From Zygnema cylindricum (lineage: Eukaryota > Streptophyta > Zygnematophyceae > Zygnematales > Zygnemataceae): a stretch of DNA of 64,000 nucleotides. The stretch is taken from the NCBI GenBank assembly GCA_037447655.1, contig JBBHKE010001093.1, positions 1 through 64,000 on the forward strand, given 5' to 3'. A program made the position numbers and the translations under genes. Under the pieces are notes generated by a model. It had not been told where the DNA came from. It saw nothing but the letters and a program-made list of their open reading frames with translations, and did not search any database. Below are positions 1-10,746 of the stretch, one piece after another. Within the stretch, counting starts at the first letter, position 1; every line of letters starts with the position of its first letter.

Positions 1-282
1 GGAGGGGGGGACGGAGGGACGGAGGTTGCGGGCTAGGGAGAGAGGCGGGGGATTTAGGAGAGTGAGATGGGGAGATGGAGGGATAGAGAGATGGGGGGGG
101 TGGGAGAGAGAGGTAGGGAGAGGGAGAGAGCACGTGCTTGCTGCACTCTTCCCTTCCCAACATAGGATCTTGAGAAGGTACCCAGCGGCACACTGGCAGC
201 TTTCCTTTTTGCTTTGTCACTGTCCTCCATAAAGAAGTTACGCATGGTAAACGCGATTGGCCCTAGAAGTATTTCTATCCTG
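1..282. repeat. Purine-rich simple sequence
   Basis: The first ~150 bases are an interrupted G/A tract (runs of GGGAGA, GAGAGAGG, GGGGGG). Overlapping open frames on both strands follow from the biased composition and are not credible genes. A similar G/A tract occurs near 5945-5975 and 56370-56400, so it may be part of a dispersed repeat. The rest up to 282 holds nothing recognisable. Confidence 0.6.
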
Positions 283-535
283 TACACACCGCGATTCGTT
301 ATTAGCATCACAATTTTTTTCGCCACTTAAAACATCCTTTCTCCGTACACACCTGTCTGATTGTGGATCGGACGGTTGAGGCTCAAAGGTAGCATTCTCA
401 TCTTCCGATTGACAGTCTAAAATTGAAAATCCAACAACTATGTTGTATAACACAATCTGACAAGTGTGTACGGAGAAAAGATGTTTAAAGTGGCAAAAAA
501 ATATTGTGACGCTAATCACGATTCGCGGTGGTGTA
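283..535. repeat. Short TIR element, family F1 (copy 1)
   Basis: Non-autonomous DNA-transposon-like element of about 253 bp. Its ends are inverted copies of each other: it opens TACACACCGCGATTCGTTAT and closes ATTCGCGGTGGTGTA, with a TA dinucleotide at each edge. Inside are subterminal inverted motifs, CTCCGTACAC on the left and GTACGGAGAAAAGATGTTTA on the right. Copies with the same ends and the same interior motifs lie at 10526-10746 and 57068-57288. No transposase is encoded. TA at both edges would suit a Tc1/mariner-type target site; that is inference. Confidence 0.75.
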
Positions 536-935
536 GCTTTCTAGGTTTGTGGAAAAAAAAGAATAAATCGTACTTTTGTGTCCTCGCGGAAGAGTGAAAT
601 CCGTGTGTGTTTCATCTGCACTGTACATCGCCATTAGGGTTTCATGATTTTTTTTGCCCCTTAGGGTGCGGCTCCATGTGCCAACGTAAGGGTTTCTTTC
701 TGTCGTTTTCTAGTAAAACTTAGAGCCGTACCACATAAGTTTCAACCGTACAAAAAAATAGAATGCAGCAGAAGTACATTTTATGTCATTGTCAATTTTT
801 AGATGTCGTACATGTTCTCGTTTTGTGTTCTTCGACCCACAGCTACGTCAAAAAACGTCATCTTCAAACCTTTATTTAAAGGTTTGTCCTCATGGAAGTG
901 ATTTTTTGAATAAGTATTTTGGACTGTAGTGAAGT
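536..935. other. Intergenic; possible TIR end of another family
   Basis: No gene seen. Near 660-680 is TTAGGGTGCGGCTCCATGTG, close to an end motif that recurs inverted as GGAGACGCACCCTAA (6965-6979) and GGGACACACCCTAA (23007-23020). It may be the terminus of a second dispersed family. The downstream stretch about a pyrimidine-rich TTTCTGTCGTTTTC and GCAGCAGAAGTAC resembles the inverted sequence near 56815-56900. Confidence 0.35.
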
Positions 936-1640
936 GTTCCGTACTATTTTCGTCGACGACCTTCTAGAAGCTTCGGCCTTGGCTTCCTCCAAGGGTTTTC
1001 CGTCTTGCCCTTCGTGTATCCGACGCCAAATTTGGCATGCGGATACTCTAAAGAACGTATTTAACAACACCTTTTTGCAGATGGGCGAGTCAGCTCCATC
1101 CGCTCTTTCGTTTTTTGCTAATTGGAGTTGTCCATTCCGGTCGTTTTCCTCTTTTACTTTTGTGGCCATCTCTTGCAATATTTGTCTCCCATATTGGCGT
1201 GACATTAGCCAACGATCAAAATTTTCGCACTTAGTGCCATTTTCTTGTCAAACTAAGCCCGTACTACGGAGAAGTGTTTTTTTGCCAGTGTGGAGAAGTA
1301 CTTTTTAGTCCGCGATATTATAAGGGATTCGGCTATCGCTTTCTCCTACAGTTTTTTGACCTTCCTTTCGAGTATCTGACGCCAAATTTGGCGTGGGTAT
1401 ACTCTAAAGAAAGTGTTTTCCATAACCTTTTTATGCGTGGAAATACCAGGTGCATCCATACTGCTGATTTTTACTTATTAGCTCTGCTGATTTCGTGCAT
1501 ACAGCAAGAAAAGTTTTGCCGGCGGCCTTCTACAAACTCCGCATTGGCTTTCAGCTAGGGTTTTTTTAACTTCTCTTTATGTATCCGACGCAAAATTTGG
1601 CGTGCTGGTACTTTTCTGAACTTACTCTCAAGCAATCAGC
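936..1640 (+). repeat. Three diverged copies of a TATCCGACGCCAAATTTGGCGTG unit
   Basis: A motif of the form (TATC)-GACGCCAAATTTGGCRTG followed by a TACTCTAAAG-like stretch appears near 1018-1055, 1377-1410 and 1585-1620. The core is self-complementary (GCCAAATTTGGC). Around each copy the preceding 40-60 bases are also similar (pyrimidine-rich, with CTTCTAGAAGC- or CTTCTACAAAC-like stretches). Because they lie just 5' of the LINE coding remnant and read in its direction, they may be old 5' UTR repeats of that LINE; this is inference. Confidence 0.45.
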
Positions 1641-2187
1641 AACAGGTTTTTCCGATTCCTTTTCTTTTGTTGCCCAATGGACCTTTTCTTTTCACTTTTC
1701 TTTTCACTTTTCTTTAACTTACTCGGATCTACCAAGGGGATTTTTCCGAGCAAATTTTGCGCTACCTTCAAGCGCGCAACAGCACAAGTGCTCGCCATCC
1801 ACTGGCTCTCACTCTTATGGCCCCTCACAAGCGGCGGGTGTCACACTCCACATCGTCGTCTTCTTCCGATCACGCTTGACGGCGTTTGATTACCTCAGAT
1901 GAGAACCTTAACCCTTTGGTGCCCACCTCCCAGAGCACCACTCACCCCCTCCCCACTGTCGAATTACCCCCACACACAGCTCCCTCCACCATTCTCGACC
2001 CTTGCACAAACCCATGTGGGGTTGAACATTCCTCTGAGAGCACGCCACCAATACCTTCCGCAAACCTTATTTCATCACCACCTTTAATCAAAAAACCTCC
2101 CCCTTTTGTTGTTGCCCCTTACCTTCCACCCTTTTTTCAAGAGCATTCTCCACCATTGCAACCATTTTTCTTTCTCAATCACCCTCT

Positions 2188-2391
2188 TTGCCTCCACAAT
2201 CAAGATTTGGTCCAACTAGGGTGCCTTGTCCTCAGTGTGGAAGACTATATGTGGCGGGTGGCGGTTTGTCGAGGCATTTGAAGTCTTGTCTTTTAACTCC
2301 TAAAGGTATCACGCCTTCCAACAAACCATCTCTTACTGATTGGCAATATGTTCGTCGTCTCGACGTTCTGGGGTGTTATCACTTAGGCTAA
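2188..2391 (+). pseudogene. LINE N-terminal zinc finger fragment
   Basis: This frame contains CPQCGRLYVAGGGLSRHLKS followed by C, a Cys-x2-Cys...His-x4-Cys finger like the single or multiple N-terminal fingers of R2-type LINEs, where they help recognise target DNA. It follows a proline/serine-rich stretch that lies in another frame (1886-2281), so a frame change separates them. Only one finger is visible. Confidence 0.6.
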
Positions 2392-2586
2392 CAACGCCCT
2401 CGATTGTATATTTGTATCCCTAAAAACTCTTCGTGATTATGTCTAAGCGGCTCTTCAATTTCCATTAGCATTAGTGGTTGAGGACATTGCCAATGACGCA
2501 GTATGGCTCTTACTCCTCTTTTTTCCTCTTTCGGTTTTGGTTTTGCCAACAAGGGGGGGTGCGAGTGGGGCTCGTGAGACGAAGGC

Positions 2587-3800
2587 TTGTTTCCAACGAT
2601 TTTTGAGGGGGATTTGCAGTCATTGCAACAAGAGCACACACAAAGTGTCATCGGTCTTTCCATGTCCCCTCCCAAACGTCATGCCCCACTTCCACGGTCC
2701 ACCGCGAGATTACATCAGGCGGTCTATCTTGGTCGATCTGGAGAGTTTTCTCGAGCTGCTCGTGCGCTTCGACCTTTTACCCCGTCTCCGTCTTCTGAGG
2801 CAACAGTTGAAGCTTTGCGTTTGTTCTATCCTCTTGCCCGTGACGAGGTCCTTCCTTTTGTTGAGGTCCATGATCTACTCGAGTCTTTCGACTTAGAGCG
2901 AGAAGCATTTACAAAGCTTTGATTCGGTCTCCTCATCTTTCGGCGGGGGGCCCATCTAGCATGGTTTATGAACTCCTACAAGATGTATTTCCTCTTGAGA
3001 CCCCCTCTCAAGGTTTTGGCATTCTCTTTAAAGTGGCTTGTGGGGTGGCTCGGGGGGACGCTCCTCACCATGTTATACCACTTCTTTCTGCAACACGTCT
3101 CGTTGTTGTTTCCAAACCAGCACGTCGGCTTTCGTCCTATTTCTATTGGAGAAGTTCTATATCAATTAGTGGCTCATTTGATGTGCATTCAAATTCAAGG
3201 GGCTTTCCATGACCACTTTACACCGCACCAGTTTGGAGTTGCTACCAAGAGGGGTTGTGAGGCAGTTGTTCATGGCCTTGGGGCTCTTCTAGACCTCTAT
3301 CCGGATTGGGTGGTCTTTCAAGTTGATGTTTCCATCGCATTTAACAAAGTTAGTCGCAATGTTATCTTTCAAGAGTTAAGGCATGTTTTATCGCCGATTA
3401 ACCATATTTTTCCTTTTGTGCGTGCCTTTTGTTCTCGTCCAAGCCCCCTCATCTTTCCTCTTGGCGGTCCCTTTGGTGATGCTCTCACTTTAAAATCTGC
3501 GTCTGGCACTCGCCAAGGTGATCCTTTCATGCACCTTTTTTTGCATTTTGTCACTTTAAAGCACTACGAGACTATGGTACCGCTTTTCCTGGTTATTTAT
3601 TCCCTTCGATTGTGGATGATACGCATGTTGTCGGGCCCCGAGACCAAGTTTTGTATGTCTTCACCCATTTTGTAGAGCAACTTTCTAAGATTGGTTTATC
3701 AGTTAACCCATCTAAGTGTGTAGCGTGGTGCCCCCAAGGCTTACCTTCTGACTACCCCGTCTCTAAAAGTTTTGACTACCCCGTCTCTATAGGTTTTTGA
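2587..3800 (+). pseudogene. LINE reverse transcriptase, frameshifted
   Basis: The segment starts with the pre-RT helix typical of these proteins (GEFSRAARALRPFTPSPSS). It changes frame at about 2920 and again near 3110. RT palm motifs are readable: motif A as DVSIAFN (about 3324-3345), motif B as SGTRQGDP (about 3502-3525) and motif C as VDDTHV (about 3611-3628) in another frame, followed by LSVNPSKC. Motif C keeps both aspartates but has Val in place of the usual first residue of (Y/F)xDD. The frame changes mean no functional enzyme can be made. The relationship to RLE-type LINEs rests on the domain order. Confidence 0.7.
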
Positions 3801-3938
3801 ATTGCGTCTTCAACAGGGGTAATTAAAGCTTTATGATCCCCTGTTGGAGCCCCATCTTTTGTGAACCAGGTTGTTATAGAAGCTTTGTTGGAGGACCTCT
3901 TGCACTCTGATGACCTTCCTAAACTCTCCGACTCCTAA

Positions 3939-4735
3939 GTGGCTCTTATAATCCTAACACGTTGTTTTGCTCAACGTCCTCTTTATCTTACCCGAACTCT
4001 CCCACCAATGACTTTGTTTTTGTCTTCTCTAAATGACATTGACGACAAACTCTTTAGCGTATTCCACCACCTCGTAAGGCATGGGATTTTTGATCTGCCA
4101 GAGGGTTTGTTTGCCCGCGAATAAGCAAGACTCCCTATTTCGAATGGCGGTTTAGGTTTGATTCTTGTGGCTAAAGTTGCTCAGCTGGCATATTGGGGTA
4201 GTTGGTCTCTGGTGGCACCTACCATCACCTCTCGATTTATCGTCAATGACATTCCAATTTTGGCCCAGGTCGTCCCTAAGGTGGAGGAATGATTTTTCCT
4301 TTTCATAAGACTCTTCTCACCGCGCGTGCGATCCTCCTACCTGATGTAAAAAACTAGGTTCCACCCTTTCAAACATTTATTTTTGACAACAACATTCATC
4401 TCCAACAACGTATAACTGAGCAATTGGCAGCCGCTGAATTCCATAACCTTTTAATCGCGCTACCTTGTGCTCAATCGTGTGCTCGACTACGTTTGTGTTC
4501 AGGGCCAGGGGCTGGTGCGTGGCTTCAAGCAACACCATTTTTTTGACCCTTCGTCTAACGTCCGACCAGTTCACAGCTGCTTTAGGTCTTCGTTTGGGTT
4601 TGCCTCACCTTACGCTTCTTGGGCGACCCCATTATGTTTGTAATCAACGTATAGACTTGGACGTTATTCATCTACCTCGTTGCTTTTGCGGCGGTGAACT
4701 TCATGTTGCGCATGATTTGGTTCGCGACTGAATTG
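3939..4735 (+). pseudogene. LINE thumb/linker and Cys-His knuckle fragment
   Basis: Pieces of the post-RT region lie in different frames: one reading ILTRCFAQRPLYLTRTLPP (3950-4010), a second with NGGLGLILVAKVAQLAYWGS (4144-4205), and a third near 4660-4730 ending LPRCFCGGELHVAHDLVRD. The last, with the next cysteine after a stop or frame change, resembles the CCHC knuckle that precedes the RLE in R2-like proteins. Stops and frame changes between pieces show decay. Confidence 0.5.
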
Positions 4736-4764
4736 TTGTAATTTGCACAAATGCAAGCTACACC

Positions 4765-5214
4765 GTGAGGCGCCAAGTTTCTCATATACTACCCCGTCGC
4801 TCCGAGTCTAATTGCCTTAGAAGTCCTCGGGTTGACTTGGTTTTCCTCCATGGGGCTGGGAGGACTTTGGGTGATGTGGTTCTCATGGATCCGATTGGGA
4901 CCCACGTTTCTTCTCGCGCGACGGTTCATACGAGCGTGGCGGCTCGAGACGCAACAACTTCTATGGAAATAGATTACGCTCACCCAGACGTGGCAAACGA
5001 ATTTGTGCCATTCGCCGCAGAAATTTTTGGTACTTTAGACAAGTCTTTTGATGATTTCCTCCGCGACTGTGCAAACAAAACATTTGAGACCCAGGGTTTG
5101 AGAAGCCCTCCCCCGAGCCTTCTAGTTGAGTTTTACCATCAACGAGTATCAGTAACTCTTCAACGAGCGCAAGCCGCGGCCCTTCTACGGCGGATCACGG
5201 TGGTGGATGACTGA
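4765..5214 (+). pseudogene. LINE C-terminal restriction-like endonuclease fragment
   Basis: The frame carries SPRVDLVFLHGAGRTLGDVV (about residues 18-37), then DPIGTH, and later NEFVPFAAEIFGTLDKSF. A PxxD...D pattern followed by a FVPFAxExFG block is the arrangement seen in C-terminal PD-(D/E)xK endonuclease domains of RLE-type LINEs. The helical tail (QRVSVTLQRAQAAALLRR) ends at a stop near 5214, which is the likely original C-terminus. The lysine of the motif cannot be placed with certainty, so the catalytic site may be altered. Confidence 0.55.
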
Positions 5215-5456
5215 CAGAGCCTCCGATATCTTCCACGAAGGGATCTAATCCACATCCACGATCTTCGGGGGTGTTAAGTTTAGTTTGTTAGGGTTGTGTA
5301 GTTTTTCCCTTTGTTTAAGACATCTTTTGTAACTTGCTTCGTTTTGGTAGTTATTTTTCTTAGATTTGGTGTCTTCGCATGTTTTCTTTACATTAATTTC
5401 CTCTGGCTATTCTTTAGCATTAAGAGTCTATTTCCTCTTTTTTTACCCTTTTGTAC

Positions 5457-5544
5457 CTTGATGGAGTTTTCCATCGCACTTTTTGAAATAAAGTTTTCTT
5501 CTTGATGGATTTTTCCATCGCACTTTTTGAAATAAAGTTTTCTT
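5457..5544. repeat. 44-bp tandem duplication
   Basis: Two adjacent 44-bp units, 5457-5500 and 5501-5544, each begin CTTGATGGA and end AAATAAAGTTTTCTT, with one or two differences. Both contain the potential polyadenylation-like hexamer AATAAA. They lie just downstream of the LINE remnant. Confidence 0.85.
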
Positions 5545-5555
5545 CCTTGTGTGCG

Positions 5556-5830
5556 AAAATGAAATCGAAACTTTGAAATACGACGGTTGTACACGTAGGT
5601 ATAGCTTTGTAACGGTTGAAGACGACAACGAAACTTCTGACAATTGGTGACGCCAACAAAAACAGCGACGGTTGTAAACATCTAGATTTTTCTAATTTTG
5701 TGACATGGCAAACGTTTATGGTTTTGTGACATTGTGACGCCATCCTCACTTGTGACAACGTCGAATTGATGAAATTCAAGAACTTTCTGCGATGGCTATC
5801 CAATATCATTTTTCCAACTTTTCTCACTAG
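5556..5830. repeat. Dispersed repeat with CGGTTGTA motifs (copy 1)
   Basis: This stretch matches, with much divergence, the sequences at 39596-39760 and 55930-56230. All have a run AAAATCG-ACTTT, then GTAACG(A)TTGAAGACGAC, then ACAATTGGTGACG, then ACGGTTGTAnACGTC. No protein is encoded in common. It is probably an old non-autonomous element. Confidence 0.55.
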
Positions 5831-6639
5831 ACTTGCTTTAAAAATATCCAAAAAGGTAGTCAAAATAATTATTTTTTAAATATCTTTCATTTAATACCAA
5901 TAATGTCGTGCCTCATTCTAAAAAGTGTGCGATAAAAGCGATAGGGTGAGAGGAAGAGGGGAGAGGGGACGACGACGCAAAATTCTTCAAAGAACCTATG
6001 ATTGAAAATGGAGGTTCAAAGACACCTGCAAATTTTTTTCCGTACATGCTCATCTTTTCCGTACATGCACGTGACGGGCAGGAAGAAAAATAGCTAGTGC
6101 TCTCCCTCCTCCTAAAATTTTACAACTCGTGTGGCGCGTGCGTGGACCGTTTTTCATTTTTTATTTGGGTGGTACTTTCTCAAAAATCAAGTCGCGAGGT
6201 GATTTTTGATGAAGTTTTTTGACGGGCTGCATTCTTTTGCCGGGGTCGAAAAAAGGAAAACGCCAAAATTTGATAATTTAACGACAAACATGAAGTACAT
6301 TCAAAGTATCGACTTGACGTTTGCTGTGCTTTCAAATAATTGATTTTGTCATACGGCTAAAAATTTTCTCGTACGCAACTGCGTTTTGGGTGAAAACGAC
6401 ATAATAAAATCGATACTTTAATACATAGGGACGTACCCTAAAACACATGGGTGGTATATTTAAAACAAAGTATTATTAATTAAGAAATAGGACCATTTAT
6501 TCGCACGTGAAAATAATAATCAAAAATTTCAGACGAATTCAAGCAATGACAAAAAGTACACTATTTATTATGTTTTGTCCGTTTGAGTTCAATACGACGA
6601 CGAAAAATGTACATTATTTGTTTTTTTTTTTTTTTGCAA
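5831..6639. other. Intergenic, no gene seen
   Basis: AT-rich DNA with a G/A tract at about 5945-5975 and a segment GCGAGGTGATTTTTGATGAA (about 6193-6212) that recurs near 56613-56632. A possible element end, GGGACGTACCCTAAA, lies near 6428. A pure T-run of about 17 lies near 6622-6636. I see no convincing open frame or RNA gene. Confidence 0.5.
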
Positions 6640-7330
6640 GGTCTTAAGATTTCGATGCCATTTCTCGCCTACCGAACAGGAGACGCCAAGGCAAAGCGCA
6701 TCTCTTTCAACCATGAAACCGCATAACTTCGAAGGTGGTACGTCTACAATGTCACGGATAGTTATGCGAGGTCACAATTTGCTACAAAAAATAAAATGCA
6801 ACATCACAGATTTTAGACGTTGACGGCCATCACGTACATTGTCATCGTATACAGTCGTCTCACGCTTAAGTAACAATTTCGTTGTTAAACACAAGGACTC
6901 CTAAATCCAGGTCCGTTGGATCTGCGCTAAAAAACAAAGTGAGTTCGCTATGTTTAAAGTACATGGAGACGCACCCTAAGTGTTATGTAGCGTGCGTCTC
7001 CATGTACTTGAGACTTAGCAAAATAACTTTGATTTTTATCGCATATCTAGCTGACCCGGATTTCAAGTGTCCCTTTGTGTAATAAAAAAAAATGTTACTT
7101 AACGGTGTGAGGATTGTATACGTCAACAATGCCCGTGACAGTTGTCAACGTCTACAATCTGTCTTGCCGCACCGAATTGTTCAAAAGTTGTACTGAAGTC
7201 GCATAATTTTATGTGACATTTATAGACATTTACCTTTTTCAACCCTTTGTCTATGGTTGTTGACCATGATTGAAAAAGTTTCGTTTCCGCTGCCTTCTCT
7301 GTACAGTTGTCTTTTTGGCAATTCCACGGG
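6640..7330. repeat. Large imperfect palindrome centred near 6983
   Basis: The two halves are inverted copies of one repeat. At the centre, arms 6957-6974 and 6992-7009 are perfect 18-bp inverted repeats (AAGTACATGGAGACGCAC and its complement) separated by 17 bp. Homology continues outwards with decay: GACGGCCATCACGTACATTG on the left (about 6822-6841) pairs with CAATGCCCGTGACAGTTGTC on the right (about 7127-7146). Related blocks, also facing each other, lie at 21880-22190 and 22670-22930. It is either a foldback element or two elements inserted head to head. Confidence 0.75.
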
Positions 7331-7477
7331 CTTTGTTTTCGCTGCCTTTTATGTACGGTTGCCTTTTTTGCAATTTCCACGCGCTTTGAATCTTTATTCT
7401 GCCTCTTTTGTCTAAACAATATAAACTAAAGAAAAATAACTAGATTAAAACAAAAAAATACTAATTGCATAATCCTC

Positions 7478-7630
7478 TTGACTTTCTACTGCACATGGTT
7501 GACTTGCTTTGCTGGTCAATGTTGACTTTCTACTGCACATGGCTGACTTGCTGGTCAAGGTTCACTTTTGACCGTTGACTACCAAGGACTGTTGACTAAG
7601 GAATAACTATTGACTAAAGAATATTGACAC
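7478..7630. promoter_or_regulatory. Cluster of TTGAC (W-box-like) motifs with an internal tandem duplication
   Basis: About eight TTGAC pentamers plus two GTCAA complements fall within 150 bp. Part of the density comes from a ~40-bp duplication (about 7478-7520 and 7521-7559) sharing TTGACTTTCTACTGCACATG. TTGAC(C/T) is the core bound by plant WRKY factors. No gene lies next to it, so a regulatory role is only a possibility and the cluster may be a by-product of repeats. Confidence 0.35.
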
Positions 7631-7639
7631 TTTGCTGTT

Positions 7640-9472
7640 TCATTTTTTATTTTAATTTTTATCGATTTACAAAATACAGTAAAACTATAATAGTTAAGTA
7701 ATCAGTAAATAATAATGTACATAGTTAGGACCTTAAAGTCTTTTTTTAAATAGTCATATTCGAAAGTTGGTCTTTAACCTTTGATCTTAAACTAATACAA
7801 TAAAAAAAATGATCGTTGAATGTGACGATGTTCTCTTTAAAACTTAATAAACTTAATGAAACTTAATAACCTAATAAAACGTAATAACCTAATAAAACTT
7901 AATAGCCTGATAAAAATTAAAACCGTTAATATAATCAATTGTTACTCAAATTACGAACACTCATTCTTACCGTATTGGACTGTAATTTGGCCAAACATTT
8001 GGTCAAAATTGGCTCTCCTTTTATCGATTTAAAAGTTCAATAAAAGGTTTAAGCGTTCAGGGAATAAATAGGGATAAAACAAAATACCATAAACATAAAA
8101 CAAATAAGATAAGCGAATAGGAAAAATGTTAAACATCAAAATATTAAAGTATTTTTTTAATAACCAGAACATTTAAACTAATATAAAAAAATGGAAACAC
8201 GCGACAGTGGAAAAACGAGCGATAGTGAATTTTGAAGTGTTGAAGTACACTTTTAGTTGTATAATTAGTGAACCTTCTTTTACAAATGTATGATTGTGCG
8301 TACGCTATTTTCAGTACGTTAGTGTCGTTTCACGTCCCTTGACGTCGGTTCATGTACCTTTCTTGTTAATGTACGGATACCACCACTATCCGAACTCACT
8401 TTGTAATCATTGTACTTATTTTGTCTCTTAGCTTAGTGAAACGTTATTTTCATCAATTCCGTCCGTCTCACTTTTTCACGCGTACGTCAAAGTGTACCTT
8501 CACAATATTTATTGTAGATTAGTGATTCTTTCATTAGATTCCTCCTTGTACGAAATATTCTTTTTGTCCTCAACTTTGCCGTCCACCAACTTTGTCATTG
8601 GCCGTCACCAGTTATACCTTTTGGTACCTTGCGGCTTCCATTCTTTTGTGGACGTCGTGTTACCCGTCCACTCTAAATGTAGAGTTAGACTTAGTACTTA
8701 ATTTGTCCGTTTTGTACATCAAATTTACCGATTATAATGAGAAGACTCTTTCTCCCCTGTGTTTCTCCTTTTGTATTTTTATCTCTTTTGTCTTCTATCT
8801 TTTGCTTCCATACTCTCTTTTGCCATGATTCTACTCTCTTTCATCTTTGATGTCTTTCTTGAATTTATCTCTCTCTCGCCCACCATGCCCTTACCTTCTA
8901 CATGAAAGAGTGATGAAGTTTGAAGGAGAGAATGTTGTTACATTCCGAGAATATTCTCTGAATATAATAATATTCCCCCTTAAATATTTATATTATGTTA
9001 TTATTAGCAATGGTTGTGCTTGAGATGCCGGCGTGTGCGAGTTGTTAGGGCGCCCTCAAAGATTTCTCACGATTTTGTGAAATGACATCGTAATTTTCAG
9101 ACCCTTCGAATGGAAAAATTCGTACTGAATGAAAAGCGACAAAACAAAACCAATTGTGTACTTTGATGGGCGCAAACGGACAAAATATAACGAATAGTGT
9201 ACCTGTCGCCGTCACTTGAATTCGATTGAAATATTTTTAAAAAATTGTACATCTGCGAATACGTGTTCCTATTTGTTTTTTCAAAATACTTTGTTTAAAA
9301 ACACATCGTCCCTATGTTTTACAGAAAAGTTTGGAAATGACGTTTTTGGCGTGGCCGTGGGTGGAAAAACATAAGACGTAGTGTTGTGTATCGGTAAAGA
9401 TTTGTCGATAACCGATATGGGTCTTTTTTCGGGTAGCCGATAATCGATGTATTGGTATGATAAATGGTTGTC
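7640..9472. other. AT-rich intergenic DNA with a short tandem array
   Basis: No gene seen. At about 7838-7915 there is a degenerate array of 15-20 bp units of the form AAAACTTAATAACCTAAT. Short open frames around 8490-8830 have pyrimidine-biased, membrane-like translations that follow from T-rich sequence and have no recognisable domain. An AT-rich stretch near 8960-9000 could be a matrix-type sequence; nothing more can be said. Confidence 0.45.
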
Positions 9473-9527
9473 GGTGTTATCGCTGATTAATAACCGATAT
9501 TTATCAGTTATTATCGTCGATAACACC
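9473..9527. repeat. Inverted repeat in a GATA/TATC-rich tract
   Basis: GGTGTTATCG (9473-9482) and CGATAACACC (9518-9527) are perfect 10-bp arms. The 35-bp centre holds further partial inverted copies of TAACCGATA. The surrounding 9400-9550 is full of CGATAA/TTATCG words. A smaller relative, ACCGATAAAAATCGGT, occurs near 39319-39334. It may be an element end or a foldback; no function is evident. Confidence 0.6.
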
Positions 9528-10525
9528 AATATCGATAACTATTGGCGATATCTGTACGGACCGTACAGATAAATGTAGGGCCAGTACACTCATCTGTACG
9601 TGTTATTCCGCGGACAGCCGTGGACCCCTTTCCCCCCGATTTTGGTAAAAAATCGCGATATTTCTTTCATTATTTCTAATTTAAGGGGGTTTTACTTGGT
9701 TTTACACCCTCCCATACCCGTCCAGAATGTCCTTTTGACTATTCTTTTTTTTTGCAAGGTTAGTTACTCCATCATATCACTTCTTTTGTTTGCCTACATT
9801 GGTTTTTTTTTAATGCATTTTCAGTCCATTTTAGAAACGATCCGCAATAAGGTCGGGCAAAATAAATACATAAGTTGAAATTTGGACGATTATGAGCTAT
9901 TCAAAATTCAAAATCTGAAAATTATAAAATTCTTAACCTATCAATTATCAATCTCCAGAAATCTTCAATGTCAGATTTCTCAAAATCAATGTTTTAAAGT
10001 TCCAAAATCACCCAATTCAAAATGTGATTTTTTTTGTAAGTTCTCTATTTCTTTGACATTTTGAATCTCTTCTACCTCCTCATCAAAAATCTGTCCCATC
10101 CTCCTCTCCTCCTAAAATTCCCTGATAATCCATTAGAATGAATAAATATATACTTTTAGTTTTTTACTATTTTATAAAAAGCTAGTTTTTCCTCGAATAA
10201 GTGCTACCTGGATATAGTAGGTTCAAAAATATGGTGGCTGTAAATGGCAGCAATTTGACAAATGTGTTCGTCTGTACGTCTGCTCGTCTTTTTTTTCGAA
10301 AAAATATTGATTCACAATTTTTCAATGTATTTTATTTTTTTCGTTTAGGTGGTATATTATTTTAAATTTGTCTACGTTTTATGTGCTGCACTTCGTCGCT
10401 AACTTCTACGTCACTTCAAATATCTAGCGACGAGACTATTTCGTCGCTGGTCGTCGCTACTTTAGCTACGAGAATGTCTCGTCGCTAAATGAGTTCTCAG
10501 TACAAAATCCTAACAGTCCATACAC
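9528..10525. other. Intergenic, no gene seen
   Basis: The frame at 9600-9878 gives a hydrophobic, T-rich translation with no recognisable domain. Nearby text such as TCAAAATTCAAAATCTG is low complexity. The stretch 10400-10500 repeats CGTCGCT/CTCGTCGC several times (a loose array around 10395-10490). No RNA gene seen. Confidence 0.45.
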
Positions 10526-10746
10526 TACACCGTGTATCGCTATTAGTGTGAATGTTATTTTTGCCACTAAAAACATGTTTTCTCCGTAGACGCTTGCCGT
10601 ATTATGGAGCTGACCGTTGCGATTGAAAGCCAAGATTCTCACCTTCTGATTGGCGGTCTCCATGTAAAAATAGGAAAAGTGTGTACGGAGAAAAGATGTT
10701 TTAAGTGACGACAAAATTATTAACACTAATAGTGATACACGGTGTA
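10526..10746. repeat. Short TIR element, family F1 (copy 2)
   Basis: A 221-bp element with inverted ends TACACCGTGTATCGCTATTA and TAGTGATACACGGTGTA, TA at both edges. The subterminal motifs TTTTCTCCGTA (left) and GTACGGAGAAAAGATGTTTT (right) are those of the copies at 283-535 and 57068-57288. Length equals that of the third copy, so 221 bp is probably the family size. No coding capacity. Confidence 0.8.

Larger units (their letters stand above)
1886..5217 (+). mobile_element. Degenerate non-LTR retrotransposon (LINE) with restriction-like endonuclease
   Basis: A single open reading frame of an R2/NeSL-like LINE can be followed in order across several frameshifts and stops: a proline-rich N-terminus (1886-2200), a CCHC-type finger (2228-2280), a pre-RT helical segment (2650-2920), reverse transcriptase (2920-3780), thumb and linker (3800-4600), a cysteine/histidine knuckle (4681-4735) and an RLE-like C-terminus (4790-5214). 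In families of this kind the RLE nicks the target and RT copies the RNA at the nick. The order finger-RT-knuckle-RLE, with no APE endonuclease at the N-terminus, separates it from L1-type LINEs. It is dead: at least five frame changes or stops are visible. Element ends are uncertain; no poly-A tail or target duplication was recognised. Confidence 0.75.

Noticed and set aside
26-326. Overlapping Arg/Gly-rich and Leu/Ser-rich open frames at the window start
   Set aside because: They follow from the G/A-rich tract on both strands; no domain, and codon use is dictated by the repeat.
7838-7915. CRISPR-like array
   Set aside because: Units are 15-20 bp, AT-rich, contiguous and without spacers of constant size; the genome is eukaryotic.
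8492-8828. Hydrophobic open frames suggesting a small membrane protein
   Set aside because: T-rich DNA yields Phe/Leu/Ser runs in any frame; overlapping frames look alike and there is no motif or gene context.
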